In this document: positions 54,006-64,000 of the stretch, piece by piece | Layout of the letters: each line of letters begins with the position of its first letter | How positions within the stretch are numbered: the first letter of the stretch is position 1 | Assembly: GCA_012861695.1 (NCBI GenBank) | Contig: JAAOOA010000002.1 | Span: 38,876,347 to 38,940,346 of the forward strand | Direction: 5' to 3' | Source of the DNA: Trematomus loennbergii | Taxonomy: Eukaryota; Chordata; Actinopteri; Perciformes; Nototheniidae | DNA: 64,000 bases | Notes under the pieces: generated by a model | The model's input: only the letters and a program-made list of their open reading frames with translations | What the model was told of the DNA's origin: nothing | Databases searched by the model: none | Translations under genes and position numbers: made by a program

Positions 54006-57000
54006 ATTGAGAAAGACAGACAAAGCCTCTGGGCCATGTAGCATCTGGGTCAGAGCACAACAACAGAGATGAGAGACTACACTGAAATTTGAGGAAAAAA
54101 ACACTACATGGTTTTGCTTGGATTAAGATCCGATGTAAATATGCACCATTAGTTTTGACATTACAAGTTAATAAACCAATTAAAATGTTATTTAATAAGT
54201 GACTGTGCAAGGAAACAGCAGCATTAAAATCACTACGGAGATAATGCGGCAACCAATAAAACGGTATATAAAATGTACACTGCTGCTTCTTGTCAACTAC
54301 ATTTTTGTAGTTGGCAAGTTTCTTAAACATGCACCAAAAAATTATATTGTACATATGAAGTCGAATTTCGTATTAGAACTTCTAATTGGAATGTTGAACT
54401 TGAAGTTCAAACTGAAATCTGGAAATGAAAATTGAAAAGTGGAATTGAAAGTGGAAACGAGGGCATGTGTTACATTTTTTGAAGAAGCGACATAACCTTC
54501 ACCGATAACACCAAGGTAAACAATACAATCTTAATATTAAAAAAAACTATAGAAGTAGGTCAATAGGAGTGAAGCAGCAAATAACTGTAAGCTTACTTAA
54601 CTCATAAGATTCGTAACACCAGCTAAAATGATTGAAATGGTGCTGTTGGCATTCTTTCCCTGTTGTTGTGCATGTTAAAGGTAGGGTAGGTAATTCACTT
54701 CAGAAACACTTTTTGTTATATTCCATGGAATGCTCTTAACATCCCGATAGCAATGAATAAATTAAATGCTTTGACAATAAATATATACAAATATTTCATC
54801 TGTGGGAGCCGTGGCGCTGTAAAAAGCAAGACCAATTCGGCCCGCAGCAGATAATTGGATGGCCTACTGTACCTGCCTGTCAGCCTTCCATCTCGTGCAC
54901 AAACTTATCTCGTGCCCTCATTGGTCATGTGCGCGTTCGTGTGTGTGTTAAGGACGTATGAAGGAAGGGGCAGATTTTTTCCGGTTGTGTACTTTCAAAT
55001 TCTAGCTTACTCAAACTGGTTTCTCCATTCTTACCTACCCTAGCTTTAATGTTAGTTTGCTAATAAAATTAGCAAAGTTAGCAAACTCATAAGTTATGCA
55101 CAAGTTGCTGCAAAACGTTACCTTAGCTAACTTTAACAATTTGTTATACTAAAACTAAAGTTTGTGTGGTTTACCTTGTTGTTATTTGTTGTGGTCATGA
55201 AGCAAGGATGTGATACATTGTTGTAATTATCTGTGGCATGTAAATGGTATTCATTGATAAGGAAGCTCTCTAAACACAGGATTTTTCTGCCTAATACAGG
55301 TGCTAACACCAGCATGGCTCGCAGTGCTGGAGGTGGGCGTGGGCGCTATTGAAATGTTAACATTGTTTTCAAAGCAGAAAGGGGAAAGTGCATGTTATTC
55401 TGTCATCATTTAAGTTCATAAATCATTTGGCAAAGACCAAGGTGTTTGCTGTGACTCACCAAATCTGCTTCATGATTGTCATTACGGATATCAGACTCAG
55501 AGCCGAGGGAGCTGAGGTAGCTCCGCCTCTTCACACCATTTCTGTGATGACGCAGACCTGCGCAAACAAAATGATGTATGATGTTAATCTAAAGCCCAGT
55601 GTTAAGTAGTCATTTAGTCTTATCTCATCATATACATACGTTTGGATTAAGTATTACTTTGCATGCAGCCCTAAAAATGTATTGAAGAACAATCATTTTG
55701 TTTACTTCATTTTTTACCAATATTTTTCTATTTGTACATTTTTGGAATTTTGCACTTAGTTAATAAATCATTCCAGAAAAAAATGTCTGACTACGCCTAT
55801 GTTTTGCCTTAAAATAAAACCTGTCAAAGTGAAATTGGAACGAGTACCTGGAAATAGATTTTTTTGGATTGAAACCTGGATTTGAAATGTGGAATTGCAA
55901 ATGGATGTGGATTTGGAACAGAAACTTGAAAACTGGAATACTGATTAGGAATTGGCATTTAGATATAAAATTGGAAATGGACATTGAACCTTAAATTGTA
56001 ACTGGATCTGGGTTATGAAATTGGAACTTGGCATTTGGATGTGGAATTCGTAATGGAATATGGAATTAGGGCCTAGAATTAGAACACGGATTTGGAATTG
56101 GAACCTGGTATTGGAAGCCAGAATAGGAATTGGAACCTGGGATTGAAATTTAGAATTTTAACATGGAATTTAGAATTTGGAATTTGGAATTGAAACCTGG
56201 GATTGGAATTTAGAATTTAAACATGAAATTGGAGTTTCAATTAACATTTTGGAATTGAAACTTGGAATTAGAACCTTGAATTTTACCTGGGTTGTGGAAT
56301 TAGAGTTGGAACCTGGAATTTGTACCTGGAACTGGAATTTACAATTGGAATTAGAATTGGGAATTGGAATTCGTACCTGGAATTGCGTTATACAATTGGA
56401 GTTGGAACTTGGAATTTGAATGTGGAATTGGAATAAGAACCTGGGAGTGGAATGTAGCATTTTAACCTATAATTAGAATGTGGAAATCGAATTGGCTAAA
56501 TTAACGGAAACCTGGAATTGGAATTAGAAATTAGATTGTGGAATTGGAGTTGAAACCGGTACGTGGAATTGGGTTGGAACATGGAATATTAATGTGGAAT
56601 CAGAAACCTGGAATTGGAATTTGCAATTTAAACCTTGAATTGGAACTGGAATTTAAACCTGGAATTGGAACTTGGAAACGGAACCTGGGATTTTAATGGA
56701 TATTGTAACCTGGAATTGCAACAACACAGGAGCTCCAACAAGGCGTTTAGGACAGAGAGTGAATACACATACTATACAGAGATGCTGTATGAGAAACCAA
56801 TGTGATTTTGGAAAATTGCACAATGTAAATATTCTAGTAGACCTCAACAATGGAATTATGATCAGTAGAAATGGCCATGACATGGGACCTTTAAAGTACT
56901 TTGGAAATAAATGTATTTCAATGATATCTATATATGTGACTTTTGTAAGGATAATTAAGGATAAAATCACATTAATGCTTCAGGTCCTCTTTAAAGTATT

Positions 57001-60000
57001 CGGTGGTATTGAACAATAAGAAAAATTATTTGAAGAAATTATTCGGACAACTTTTTTCCAGCTGTTCTTTAGGCATAGACACAGGGGCGAAATACATTTG
57101 TACGAGACCCAAAAGCATGGATCACTAGAGTTTTTTTTCCGCAATGGAAAAAAACAAACAGGCAAATTAGATTGTCAGCTTTACGTATGCTGCAAGCTGT
57201 GGGATATAAAGCTCCTGTGAAACAATAGTAAAATGAAAATAACCAAAAGCTTTCTGTTCTGGCCAATACAACGATTCCAAGGATTTCTACCCTGAGTTTT
57301 TGTAAATACCTGCGCTGGCACTAAAATACAACGAGTCTGCGTTGTCACGGGAGACGGAGCGTCCAATATCAACTGAGGGGTCCCACTCAAGCCCCAGGTG
57401 CTCATGGGTAGGAGAGGACTGTGTGGAAGTTGGAAGAGGGAGTTGAAGGGGGGAGAATGCTTGGGTGGGGTGAGATGATTGGCTGAAATCTAGACAGAAG
57501 ATGGAGACGTTTTGATGATTATTGCCTGAAAGCAGTTATATAGATCTATACCAAAGGTTGTCCATTTATGATTGAATATAGCCTGTAATAAGATGTTTGT
57601 TGGTTTACCTTTAGGATGGTTTGGAATAGAAGGGATGTCCATGTTGGCTTTATCAAGTGCACCCTCTTCCTCTAAAAGAGTCTCTGAAGGACATCCAGAG
57701 TCTGTAGCCTGAGACCAAATCAAGTCATCTTCAAACACCTGGAGGAGGAAAAGAAAATAACTATGAATGAAAAACAAGATATTTTGCAGGGGAGTAAAGA
57801 AGACATGTTGCTTAAGTTTTGCACGACAATCTCAGATTCAAATAATCCTACATTCACTCACAAGCACTGTCCCTCAACTAGTTGATTCAAATTTATCAGC
57901 AATATGTGTGACGAGAGATATGTTTTGAAAAGAGAACACATTTTATACAAGAATGTGTTTATTCACTGCCATTCATTTCCATGTTAGTGTGTGGTTTTAC
58001 CAGTCTCATGCTCAGTAGCCTGCTGTGTGTCCGTGCGATGTTGTTGAAGACGAGGCTGCAGCGCCGCAGCATCTTCAGCAGATCACTCTCGACACGCCGA
58101 GCGTCAGTCGGGTCGCAGCGCTGTATCAAGGCCTCGCCGCGCTGCAGCAGGACGTTCACACGGTCCGAGTTCACACACACACTCTGCTGGAAGGACTGCA
58201 CTCACACACAAAAAAGATATCAAAATAAAATCTGATTTTTTTAAAATATAACAAACACGCACCTGCAGTTTTCTCAGCTTTTCACAGGTGTGTCCTGACA
58301 GGTGATCCACCTGAGTCAGACGGACGTCCAGGTCAGCCAACCAGAGAGCAAGCTCCTCCCTCTCTGCCTCAAACCCCTCCCACTCTGAGACAAAGAGCTG
58401 AAAAAGTAAAATGTTGAGATTCTCTGTTGTTAAATCTTCCACCGTATATTCTAGTCTCATAGTGTAACTTGTATTCTTTCCAAATGACCACACTTATCAG
58501 AGTTACACTATAAAAGTTCATTGATAACACATTTTCAGTTATTTTGGATTTAGCTCCAAAGATTAAATTAAGAAGTAATCATAGGATTACTCTTGATTAG
58601 ATTAAGTAAAATATAAATAATGCTCTTTTGTTTGGATTTTTGTTTAAAATCACAATCAGAGCTTTCAGAATTCCTTTAAAAAGGCCCTCTTGCCCAAAAC
58701 ATATCTTGAAAAAAAAGGAAATCACAATCAAGAAACTAATGACAATTGAACCACAATATTAGTTAATTGAAATGTTGCCATGCTACTGTATATAATAATA
58801 CAATATATCATTTAAAAATAAAAAACATGTTTGCTTTATTATTAGGTTGGACTCTGACCTTTAGTCTTGTGGTGATGTCTTCCAGTTTGGCGTTCACGTC
58901 GTCCCATCGTTGCCCACAACCCCTTGCTGCCGCCAGCAGCCGGGCCTGCATGGCACCGTGAAACAGCTGAGTCAGAGTTCGATTCCTCCGGGTCAGACTG
59001 TCCAGCTGCACCAGCCGAGATCCAGCCTCGCACCGCAGCCTCTGATCCCACAGACGAATGCACAGAGAGGTTACAAAGACACTAGAGCACAACATAGTAC
59101 TTTTGCACCTGCAGCTATATGACACAACTTGAAGACAAAACGTTTTGTTTTTTTCATGCAGTGCTATTTTCCCCCATGTGTCAAAGTTAACAACCCTCTA
59201 GGCACTATTAGGATGGTTTAAAATCCTCTGTAACTACATTTAGACTTTCAGGAAAAATTAAGGTTATTTTTGACTTTGTGAAGTACCTACCCACCACAGA
59301 TATCTTGAAATGTTAGAGATGCTGTAAGGAAATGATATGTATTTATATGTATGAAAAAGCATTAATAAAACAACATTTGTGGAGCAAGGTTTGGATTTAT
59401 TCAATATGTAAATAGGGTAAATGTACAATTAAAAACCGAATATAGCAACTCAGAGATGACTAACGATTATGACCACCATTATTTTAACAACCAATTAATG
59501 TACTAAAAAAAATATGCTTTTCTTGATTAAAGGCATTTTACATTACCCAAACCTCAAGGAGATGTCTCGCAATTACTTTTAGTTTTGTTCAACCTACAGT
59601 CTAAAACCCCCACATCTTAAAGTGGACCTATCATGCTATATTTGAATAATATAGTGTAGGACCATACCTATATAAGGCATATTTATACTTTAAAAAAAAA
59701 AAAATACCAAACAGATCATGCATTTTAGCCATGCCTCATTTCGCTCAATTTGACAATGTCTAGCTCTGGGCAGATTCAGTGAGAACAGCACCATCTACTG
59801 GCCTGGCATATGTACTACAGCGTCTCCAGCGCTTTCATACGGCAATGGCCGTGGCTGTCTCCTCCTGATTGGTGGAGTTGGCCCAATAGCCGTAGCGCCA
59901 CCGCCCTGACGTCAGGACAGTGTTCAAATCTGGATCAGTTTTTATCAGATCCGTTGCAGCCCCTTTTTTCGAGATTTGGGTATGGAGGAAAATAGAGAGG

Positions 60001-62103
60001 GTTGTGTTTTCTGACACTTGGTGAGTTCCCTGGACACCGGGGACACATATTCATGTATAAAAGACATACAAAAGTGCATTTTGCATGATAGGTCCCCTTT
60101 AAGTTTACAATCATTGTTGTTTAGGGTCCAAGATTAATTGGTCATCATACTAGGCTAGATCAATTCAGCAGTAGACCTTTGTTGCTACTAGATACAATAA
60201 TAAAAACAAAAATCAATCAAGCAAATCAATTTCTTTTAAGCTTGAGTGTGGAAATTCAGTTAATCACTTTCAAAGAAAATGCAAACAACATTCTAATTTG
60301 AAAAGATTAATGCCAAATGTTAGTGTTTTTTTCTTTGAAACTGACTTAAAAGAACATTCAATAATTAAAATGGTTACAGATTAATTCTGCAGGGTGATTT
60401 TTTCTCACCTCAATTTTCCTCAGTTCTTCCTTGGCAGTGACATAAGTAACATGGTCAGGGTGAGAGGAACTGACAGCCGGCTCAGCCAATCGCAGCCAGG
60501 TGTCCAGTTGGTCGTGCTCCTTCATAAACTCGTGCCAAAGGACCCACCTCATCTCCAGTCTGGAAACACAGAAAGACAAACAGAGGAACAGACTGCTGGG
60601 TTATCTGGGGACAGACAATAGAGGTATAAAGAGCACTCCAATGTGCAATAATAATAAAAAAAAACAAAACAAAGACTTTGATCAACAACACTTATGTGCA
60701 ATATGTTCCTGCTAATATCATTATTACTGCTGGCTGCTACTCCTAGTAAATCCATCCATTGCCGTCACAAGCATCTTTACGTATGTGCAATAATAAACCT
60801 AATAATAATAATTTGTTTTATACCACACTTCATTCTACAATGGAACACTTATTTTATTTTATAAATAATGCTGCTACTTCCTTATCTACCTTAATGTGTG
60901 CTTCTGTTAAACTTTTTTTCATTTTAAATTCCTGTATGCCTTTTTTCAGACACCAAAACTGCAGAAACAGACGCCAACATGTGGGGAAGAAATGTAATTG
61001 TTGTAGTACTGAAGTCAGCCACGAGGACAAACAGGCAGAGGTGGTGACTCTTTAAGGAAGTAAGTAAAAACCAGAGCAGTATCTGTGGTTAGAGGGTAAC
61101 TTTAAGTTTAAGCTTTTTAGTTCAAACAACCACCGTTCAATTTTTACCAGGGTTTATCGCCATGGTGGGAAATGAAGCATATCTAATCAGAGAAAGTTAT
61201 GTTTGAGAGAAAACAAATCAATGTGTATAAAAACACAATCACTGACCAACCTTAGCTAACAAAGTAAATAGAACACAAATATGGCTACAAGCAACACCAT
61301 TTATAGTGCCTAATGCAGGAAGGGCAACTGGCAGTATTCATGCACAGCATACATAAAAGTATCCATGCCAAACTGAGACTGCAGGACTGTACATTAAGCG
61401 ACACATCACTGTAACACACTTACACAGACCGTACGTTGTGGGCTATTAAGATATTAAAGTAAGCTTGCTTTCCACTTGCAGTATGTTCTTATATTAATTT
61501 TCTTAATTGCTCCCAAGTTGTTTTAGAGTGTCGAATGCAGCTGAAAAAGTACAAGGCTAAAATATTGTCACCGCAATTGCTCCAAGAAGATGAATTTAAA
61601 AGAAATTGTCTAAGAAACAAATTGGTTTAATGGCAGCTAACAAAATATCCCTCAAATAATATCCATTGACTTTAAGACTATGGAACCATTAGTAGTCAAA
61701 TTCTAACCAATTTCTATGTTTTGGGACTCATTCCCTTCAGCATTTTATTTCACATAGGCCATGAATCATTCTTGCTTGAACATCAAACAAGGTATTTTAT
61801 TACCATTTGGGTAATGACTTTGTTAAACCCTTTGAGTCCAGTATCAAGTTTTGATGATGTATCCATAGAGGAAACTCACTGTCCAAATCCCTGCATGTCT
61901 CCATCGTGGCTCCAGCTGCTGTCCACCTGCTGCGTTTCCTGCCCGTTCACCTCCAGTGGACACGAGTTGGATAGAAAAGGAGACTCGCACAGGTCCAGAA
62001 TCAGCTCCATGTCCCTCACTTCCTGTTCTGGCACAACCTCACTTCCCACAGAGGTCAGGATGGCATCACTATGGCCTTCTGAAGGGGGTGGGAATTCAGG
62101 CAT
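44961..62103 (-). CDS. syne4: Short nesprin (KASH-domain LINC-complex protein), nesprin-4-like, 12 coding exons, 637 aa
   Basis: Nesprins sit in the outer nuclear membrane; the C-terminal KASH peptide binds SUN proteins in the perinuclear space and the spectrin-like part couples the nucleus to the cytoskeleton. I joined 12 exons by hand: 62103-61880, 60559-60409, 59041-58859, 58397-58263, 58195-58001, 57738-57609, 57489-57310, 55557-55460, 51338-51099, 48605-48453, 47022-46967 and 45129-44961. All introns are GT-AG, the phases agree and the total is 1914 nt including the stop. Residues 1-74 are acidic and unfamiliar, about 75-296 are two helical spectrin-like repeats, 297-582 are a Ser/Pro/His-rich linker, 597-617 are a membrane helix, and the end is LRYVNGPPPT. 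No calponin-homology domains occur. The remembered motifs LEWDPSVDIG (373-382) and YVNGPPP favour nesprin-4 over nesprin-1/2/3; family membership is secure, the paralogue is less so. An additional skipped exon of phase 0 cannot be excluded. Confidence 0.9.
45320..45480. repeat. MITE left end with hAT-like tip, intronic
   Basis: CAGAGGTGGGAGAAGTACTC at 45320-45339 with AAGTA-rich subterminal text. The CAGAGGTGGG tip is shared with 7313. No matching right tip was found. Confidence 0.5.
45770..46092 (-). mobile_element. TTAA-flanked repeat, copy E (partial), intronic
   Basis: TTAACCTCTTAAGCCCG at the left; the interior matches copies A-D reversed, ending AAAACAGGCTCCGGGC without the terminal TTAA. 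Confidence 0.65.
46967..47022 (-). CDS. syne4: Nesprin exon 11 (56 bp micro-exon), residues 564-581
   Basis: Acceptor TGTTCTTCAG before 47022 and donor AAAG|GTGAGA after 46967. I searched for this exon because exon 10 ends in phase 0 while the KASH exon needs phase 2; its 56 bp gives exactly that change. The peptide is AGEEQPCCEGAERLHSEQ. Confidence 0.82.
47830..48110 (+). pseudogene. Truncated LINE ORF2 C-terminal fragment, intronic
   Basis: A plus frame reads NDASLPLHTE, GQRLVVPRCRTKRYKNSFIP, a C-terminal pattern seen in fish LINE ORF2 proteins. It lies in the intron between exons 10 and 11. Confidence 0.6.
48453..48605 (-). CDS. syne4: Nesprin exon 10, residues 513-563, His/Pro-rich linker
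   Basis: Acceptor GTGTTTCAG before 48605 and donor CAG|GTGAGT after 48453; 51 whole codons. The peptide is His/Pro/Ser-rich (HHPSPDPSHSPSHD) and ends WMKHQYRSDLQ. It is needed to keep the phase to the next exon but has no known domain. Confidence 0.83.
49190..49930. repeat. Possible MITE with GTTACATGTAAT tips, intronic
   Basis: TAGTTACATGTAAAAAGG at the left and GCAGTTACATGTAATC at the right are similar in opposite senses only roughly; borders are uncertain. Confidence 0.3.
50387..50437. repeat. (GT)n microsatellite, intronic
   Basis: Uninterrupted dinucleotide run of about 25 units. Confidence 0.95.
50920..51045. repeat. 3' fragment of the TTTAAAG-family MITE, intronic
   Basis: It contains GGTATGAACTTTGGGATCTT and ends CATAATAGGGACTTTTTAAG, matching the right part of 14386-15083 by eye. 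Confidence 0.55.
51099..51338 (-). CDS. syne4: Nesprin exon 9, residues 433-512, disordered linker
   Basis: Acceptor TTCTGTGCAG before 51338, donor GTGGGT after 51099; 80 whole codons. It includes RLEGWLEHDH at the start, acidic PDAEEGG, and a basic SERRTSRSKS near the end. No fold is recognised; 3.9- and 4.1-kb introns flank the 5' and 3' exon junctions approximately. Confidence 0.85.
52038..52720. mobile_element. GTTCACACC-family MITE, copy 2 (complete), intronic
   Basis: TAGGCGCGTTCACACCGCAG at 52038- and CTGTGGTGTGAAAGCGCCTA at the right (to 52720) are inverted ends. It carries the same 23-bp hairpin (52419-52465) and Myb-like short frame as 28999-29612. Confidence 0.85.
52721..52985 (-). 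repeat. MITE-like repeat, copy 2 (inverted relative to 3990-4300)
   Basis: ATTCACATGAGAAGTGGC at the right end, CTTTTGACACGC, and CACCACAAGTCTCTGCG correspond to the reverse of 3990-4300. Placed next to the previous element. Confidence 0.6.
53649..53683. repeat. Perfect 14-bp inverted repeat
   Basis: CTCCCTTTCCCCCC and GGGGGGAAAGGGAG flank AAATCAT. Intronic. Confidence 0.85.
53939..54003. repeat. (GT)n microsatellite, intronic
   Basis: Uninterrupted run of about 32 units. Confidence 0.95.
54675..55049. mobile_element. Small MITE with TTAAAGGTAGGGTAGG tip, intronic
   Basis: TTAAAGGTAGGGTAGGTAA at the left and TTACCTACCCTAGCTTTAA at the right are inverted, and both borders contain TTAA. Partial copies lie at 14645 and 39349. 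Confidence 0.8.
55460..55557 (-). CDS. syne4: Nesprin exon 8, residues 400-432, basic linker segment
   Basis: Acceptor TTGCGCAG before 55557 and donor GTGAGT after 55460, returning to phase 0. It contains a cationic patch RHHRNGVKRRSY (402-413) and then SSLGSESDI, which could be a phosphorylated regulatory stretch, though that is inference. Confidence 0.88.
55830..56710. repeat. Degenerate GGAATTGGAACCT minisatellite, intronic
   Basis: Dozens of imperfect units around the core TGGAATTGGAACCTGG run through about 880 bp, with a smaller patch at 54380-54460. Reading either strand yields only repetitive Phe/Gln/Ile/Asn or Trp/Asn/Leu/Glu peptides, so it is not coding. Confidence 0.8.
57310..57489 (-). 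CDS. syne4: Nesprin exon 7, residues 340-399, linker with LEWDPSVDIG motif
   Basis: Acceptor CTGTCTAG before 57489 and donor GTATTT after 57310. The first half is Ser/Pro/Gln-rich; then LEWDPSVDIG (residues 373-382), a recognisable nesprin motif. It ends with one base of the next codon. Confidence 0.9.
57609..57738 (-). CDS. syne4: Nesprin exon 6, residues 297-339, linker after the spectrin-like repeats
   Basis: Acceptor CTCCTCCAG before 57738, donor GTAAAC after 57609, ending with one extra base. It begins VFEDD and contains ATDSGCPSETLLEEEGAL, an acidic, probably unstructured segment. Confidence 0.9.
58001..58195 (-). CDS. syne4: Nesprin exon 5, residues 232-296, second half of spectrin-like repeat 2
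   Basis: The acceptor is TGTGAGTGCAG before 58195; the nearer AG four bases upstream would break the phase. Donor GTAAAA after 58001; 65 whole codons. Key text is LLQRGEALIQRCDP and HSRLLSMRL, which parallels the stretch before the VFE motif in nesprin-4 as I remember it. Confidence 0.92.
58263..58397 (-). CDS. syne4: Nesprin exon 4, residues 187-231, start of spectrin-like repeat 2
   Basis: Acceptor TTTTTCAG before 58397 and donor GTGCGT after 58263; 45 whole codons. It opens a new repeat with FVSEWEGFEAEREELALWL, followed by a loop around HLSGHTCEKL. Confidence 0.92.
58859..59041 (-). CDS. syne4: Nesprin exon 3, residues 126-186, helices of spectrin-like repeat 1
   Basis: Acceptor GATCAG before 59041 and donor GTCAGA after 58859; 61 whole codons. 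Heptad-patterned segments such as LVQLDSLTRRNRTLTQLF and the repeat-core element CGQRWDDVNAKLEDI support a spectrin-type coiled bundle. Confidence 0.92.
59616..60103. mobile_element. MITE with GGACCTATCATGC tips (complete), intronic
   Basis: CTTAAAGTGGACCTATCATG at the left and GCATGATAGGTCCCCTTTAAG at the right are inverted. It is the intact reference for the split copy at 6743/10935. Confidence 0.85.
60409..60559 (-). CDS. syne4: Nesprin exon 2, residues 75-125, start of spectrin-like repeat 1
   Basis: Acceptor TTTCCAG before 60559 and donor GTGAGA after 60409. The peptide contains WVLWHEFMKEHDQLDTWL, an amphipathic Trp/Leu pattern typical of the first helix of a spectrin repeat. It closes in phase 0. 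Confidence 0.92.
61880..62103 (-). CDS. syne4: Nesprin exon 1 (coding part), residues 1-74
   Basis: The start is the ATG at 62103-62101. An in-frame TAA lies seven codons upstream, and a plausible acceptor (pyrimidine-rich, ending CAG at 62128-62126) precedes it, so 62125-62104 is probably 5' UTR of a second transcript exon. The donor is CA|GTGAGT after 61880, leaving phase 2. The peptide begins MPEFPPPSEG and is rich in Glu and Asp with no recognised domain. Upstream untranslated exons were not found. Confidence 0.8.
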
Positions 62104-62489
62104 CCTGACATCAGGTGACCGTTACCTGGTGAAAAACAAATTTGACAGGATAAATCAAGCCTTCAGTCTAAATGTGTAGTTTTTCATTGATTGGAACATT
62201 TGAATATTAGGCAGTGACTGGGATCACCCACACACACAGCTTTATTTGCATTACCAGAACAAAAGCAAACATTGATACATTCAAATATTAGAGAATTTTG
62301 TCTCTTAAGGAAAGATAAAAAAATGCAAAACACACATTCTGAATACAGATCACAAACGGTTCATACATCCACATGATGTCACAGACAGCACCAGCTGAGC
62401 CAGACAGACAAAAAAAACTGGCACTGAAGTGTGATTGGCGTTAATGACAGATGCTTCATCACCCAATATGATTATCCTGACAGCTTTCT

Positions 62490-62493
62490 GTGT

Positions 62494-62583
<90 letters not shown>
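62490..62583. repeat. (GT)n microsatellite upstream of the nesprin start
   Basis: About 46 units with one break near the left end. Confidence 0.95.
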
Positions 62584-62584
<1 letters not shown>

Positions 62585-63006
62585 CAGAGGAGTCATTAAC
62601 TTCTGTGACCGATGCCTCCAACTAATTGTCTGGCACCACAAACAGCCGGCCGAGTCTCAAGCGTGAAATATTGCTCGCTCTTCGTATATTGTTTCTCGTT
62701 AACAGCAAAACACCTGACTAGAAAACAGGATTTGAAGGGAAATACGTTATGGCAATGCAATGTTAAATTCTAGAGCAAAAAGAGCTGAATACTTGCTAGT
62801 TCAGGTGACAGCCAATGGCTGAAACAAAAACCTTTTTCACTAAAATGTATTTACAACCAAACATAACTTAACATGTATTTACTGTCACTGGATCTGGTTT
62901 GTTTAATCTGTTCTGAAAAAAATCTAGGCACTGCTCAGATTCTAATTCATAGTTATCTTTAACTTTGCCAGCAGTGCTGTCGATCCAGATTGATCAGAGA
63001 GATGAG

Positions 63007-63586
63007 TATGGCAAGCCGATTTAGCCGCTTTTATTCATTTCTGGAGGATATAAAAAAATCAATTCTTACTAGTAAGAATGCGAATTCTTGATATCAGAAA
63101 TTCAATTGTAACTAGTGAGATTTGCATCGTTTTTCTCATTCATTTCAATGGGAGTTGGAATTTGAACTAGTTCAAATGCCAATTTCTGATATCAGTAATT
63201 CAATTGTTATAGTTAAAATTACATTTGAACAGTACAAATACCAATTTCTGATATCAACAATTCAATTTGAACTAGTCGAAATGCCAATTGTTGATATCAG
63301 AAATACAATTTGAACTAGATCAAAATCCTTTTTTGATATCAGGAATTCAATTGTAACTAGTTATAAATAAAAATTGAATTTTAACTAGTAACAATTGAAT
63401 TCCTGATATCAAAAAAGGACTTTGAACTAGTTCAAATTCCAACTCCCATTGAAATGAATGAGAAAAACTATGCAAATCTCACTAGTAAGAATTGCATTTT
63501 GATATCAAGAATTCACATTCTTACTAGTAAGAATTGATTTTTTGATATCCTCCAGAAATGAATAAAAGCTAAATCGGCTTGCCATA
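63007..63586. repeat. 580-bp near-perfect palindrome
   Basis: TATGGCAAGCCGATTTAGC begins the left arm and GCTAAATCGGCTTGCCATA ends the right arm. Arms remain paired through CTTACTAGTAAGAATG-type blocks, TTTCTCATTCATTTCAAT, and repeated GATATCAG/ACTAGTT motifs to a centre near 63296. Probably a foldback-type MITE; non-coding. Confidence 0.88.
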
Positions 63587-64000
63587 CATGTGTCAACTGA
63601 ACAAGGATGACTACATTAAACACATGTGACAACGATCTGGCAGAAATGGGAAAAGCGAAGCCAAAAGTGTCTTTAATCAAAATGTTTTGTTTAATTGTCC
63701 AGCAGATGGCAACTGGATGCAAAAAGAAGTACGACTGCATGAATGTCTTTAATAAGAGATTACATTTGATATTTTCTTTGAGAAAACGACTTTGCACTTT
63801 ACTCAGTTAGCGTTTTCCTTATGGGTTTACAATTTGTTCTCAATTGCTAGTTTCAAGTCTTATTCAATACAGCATGATGTTAACTTTGTCATTTATGGTC
63901 CTCTTTAAAATGAAATAGATGCTAAAAGCAGGGTATGTTTTAGAGCTAGCTAGAAACATCGCGTTGATCAGCATTGTTCTTTGTTTAGTTGTGCTAAAAG
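63587..64000. other. No gene recognised at the window end
   Basis: AT-rich; no exon or upstream coding part of the nesprin gene was found. Confidence 0.4.

Noticed and set aside
53727..54354. 125- and 174-codon minus frames around the (GT)n array
   Set aside because: They read through a microsatellite in a nesprin intron.
56170..56460. Minus frame rich in Phe, Gln, Asn, Ser
   Set aside because: Product of the GGAATTGGAACC minisatellite.
58104..58493. Long minus frame spanning nesprin exon 4 and its introns
   Set aside because: Only 58397-58263 is exonic; the rest is read-through of intron sequence.

Overview
The window looks like teleost fish nuclear DNA. It has spliced vertebrate-type exons, dense non-autonomous DNA transposons, an L2-clade LINE, a Ty3/gypsy element and long (CA)n microsatellites. 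There is no bacterial-style operon, CRISPR array or phage.

Region by region. 1-11.1 kb is a graveyard of short inverted-repeat DNA transposons inserted into one another; one piece still encodes a BED-type zinc finger of a hAT transposase. 11.1-14.4 kb holds a TTAA-flanked repeat, a 5'-truncated L2 3' end and a tRNA-like fragment. 15.1-19.7 kb is an inverted arrangement: outer arms of about 600 bp face each other around two oppositely oriented TTAA-flanked elements. 20.4-23.2 kb is a decayed L2-type LINE on the minus strand. 23.2-28.5 kb has little apart from a microsatellite and one clean MITE. 28.5-36.4 kb is a composite: an AT-rich repeat with a 39-bp minisatellite, a MITE with a striking hairpin, a broken Ty3/gypsy retrotransposon with one probable LTR, and a hAT-type element with a perfect 8-bp target duplication. 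36.4-44.9 kb is microsatellites, repeats and unassigned DNA, possibly including the long 3' UTR of the next gene.

The only convincing host gene fills 44,961-62,103 on the minus strand. I built it from splice sites and reading phase: 12 coding exons, all GT-AG, phase-consistent, 637 residues. It encodes a short nesprin (KASH protein of the outer nuclear membrane): an acidic N-terminus, about two spectrin-like repeats, a long disordered linker, one transmembrane helix and a C-terminal GPPPT. From remembered motifs it is closest to nesprin-4 (SYNE4). Its predicted luminal peptide is very short and has no cysteine, which is unusual for the family. The introns carry more copies of the same transposon families seen elsewhere in the window. 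A 580-bp near-perfect palindrome lies about 0.9 kb upstream of the start codon.

I found no clear novel multi-gene system. The items most worth a second look are the atypical KASH gene, the concentric inverted structure at 15.1-19.7 kb, the upstream palindrome and the conserved transposon hairpin. All alignments were done by eye, and repeat boundaries are approximate unless target duplications or TIRs are quoted.
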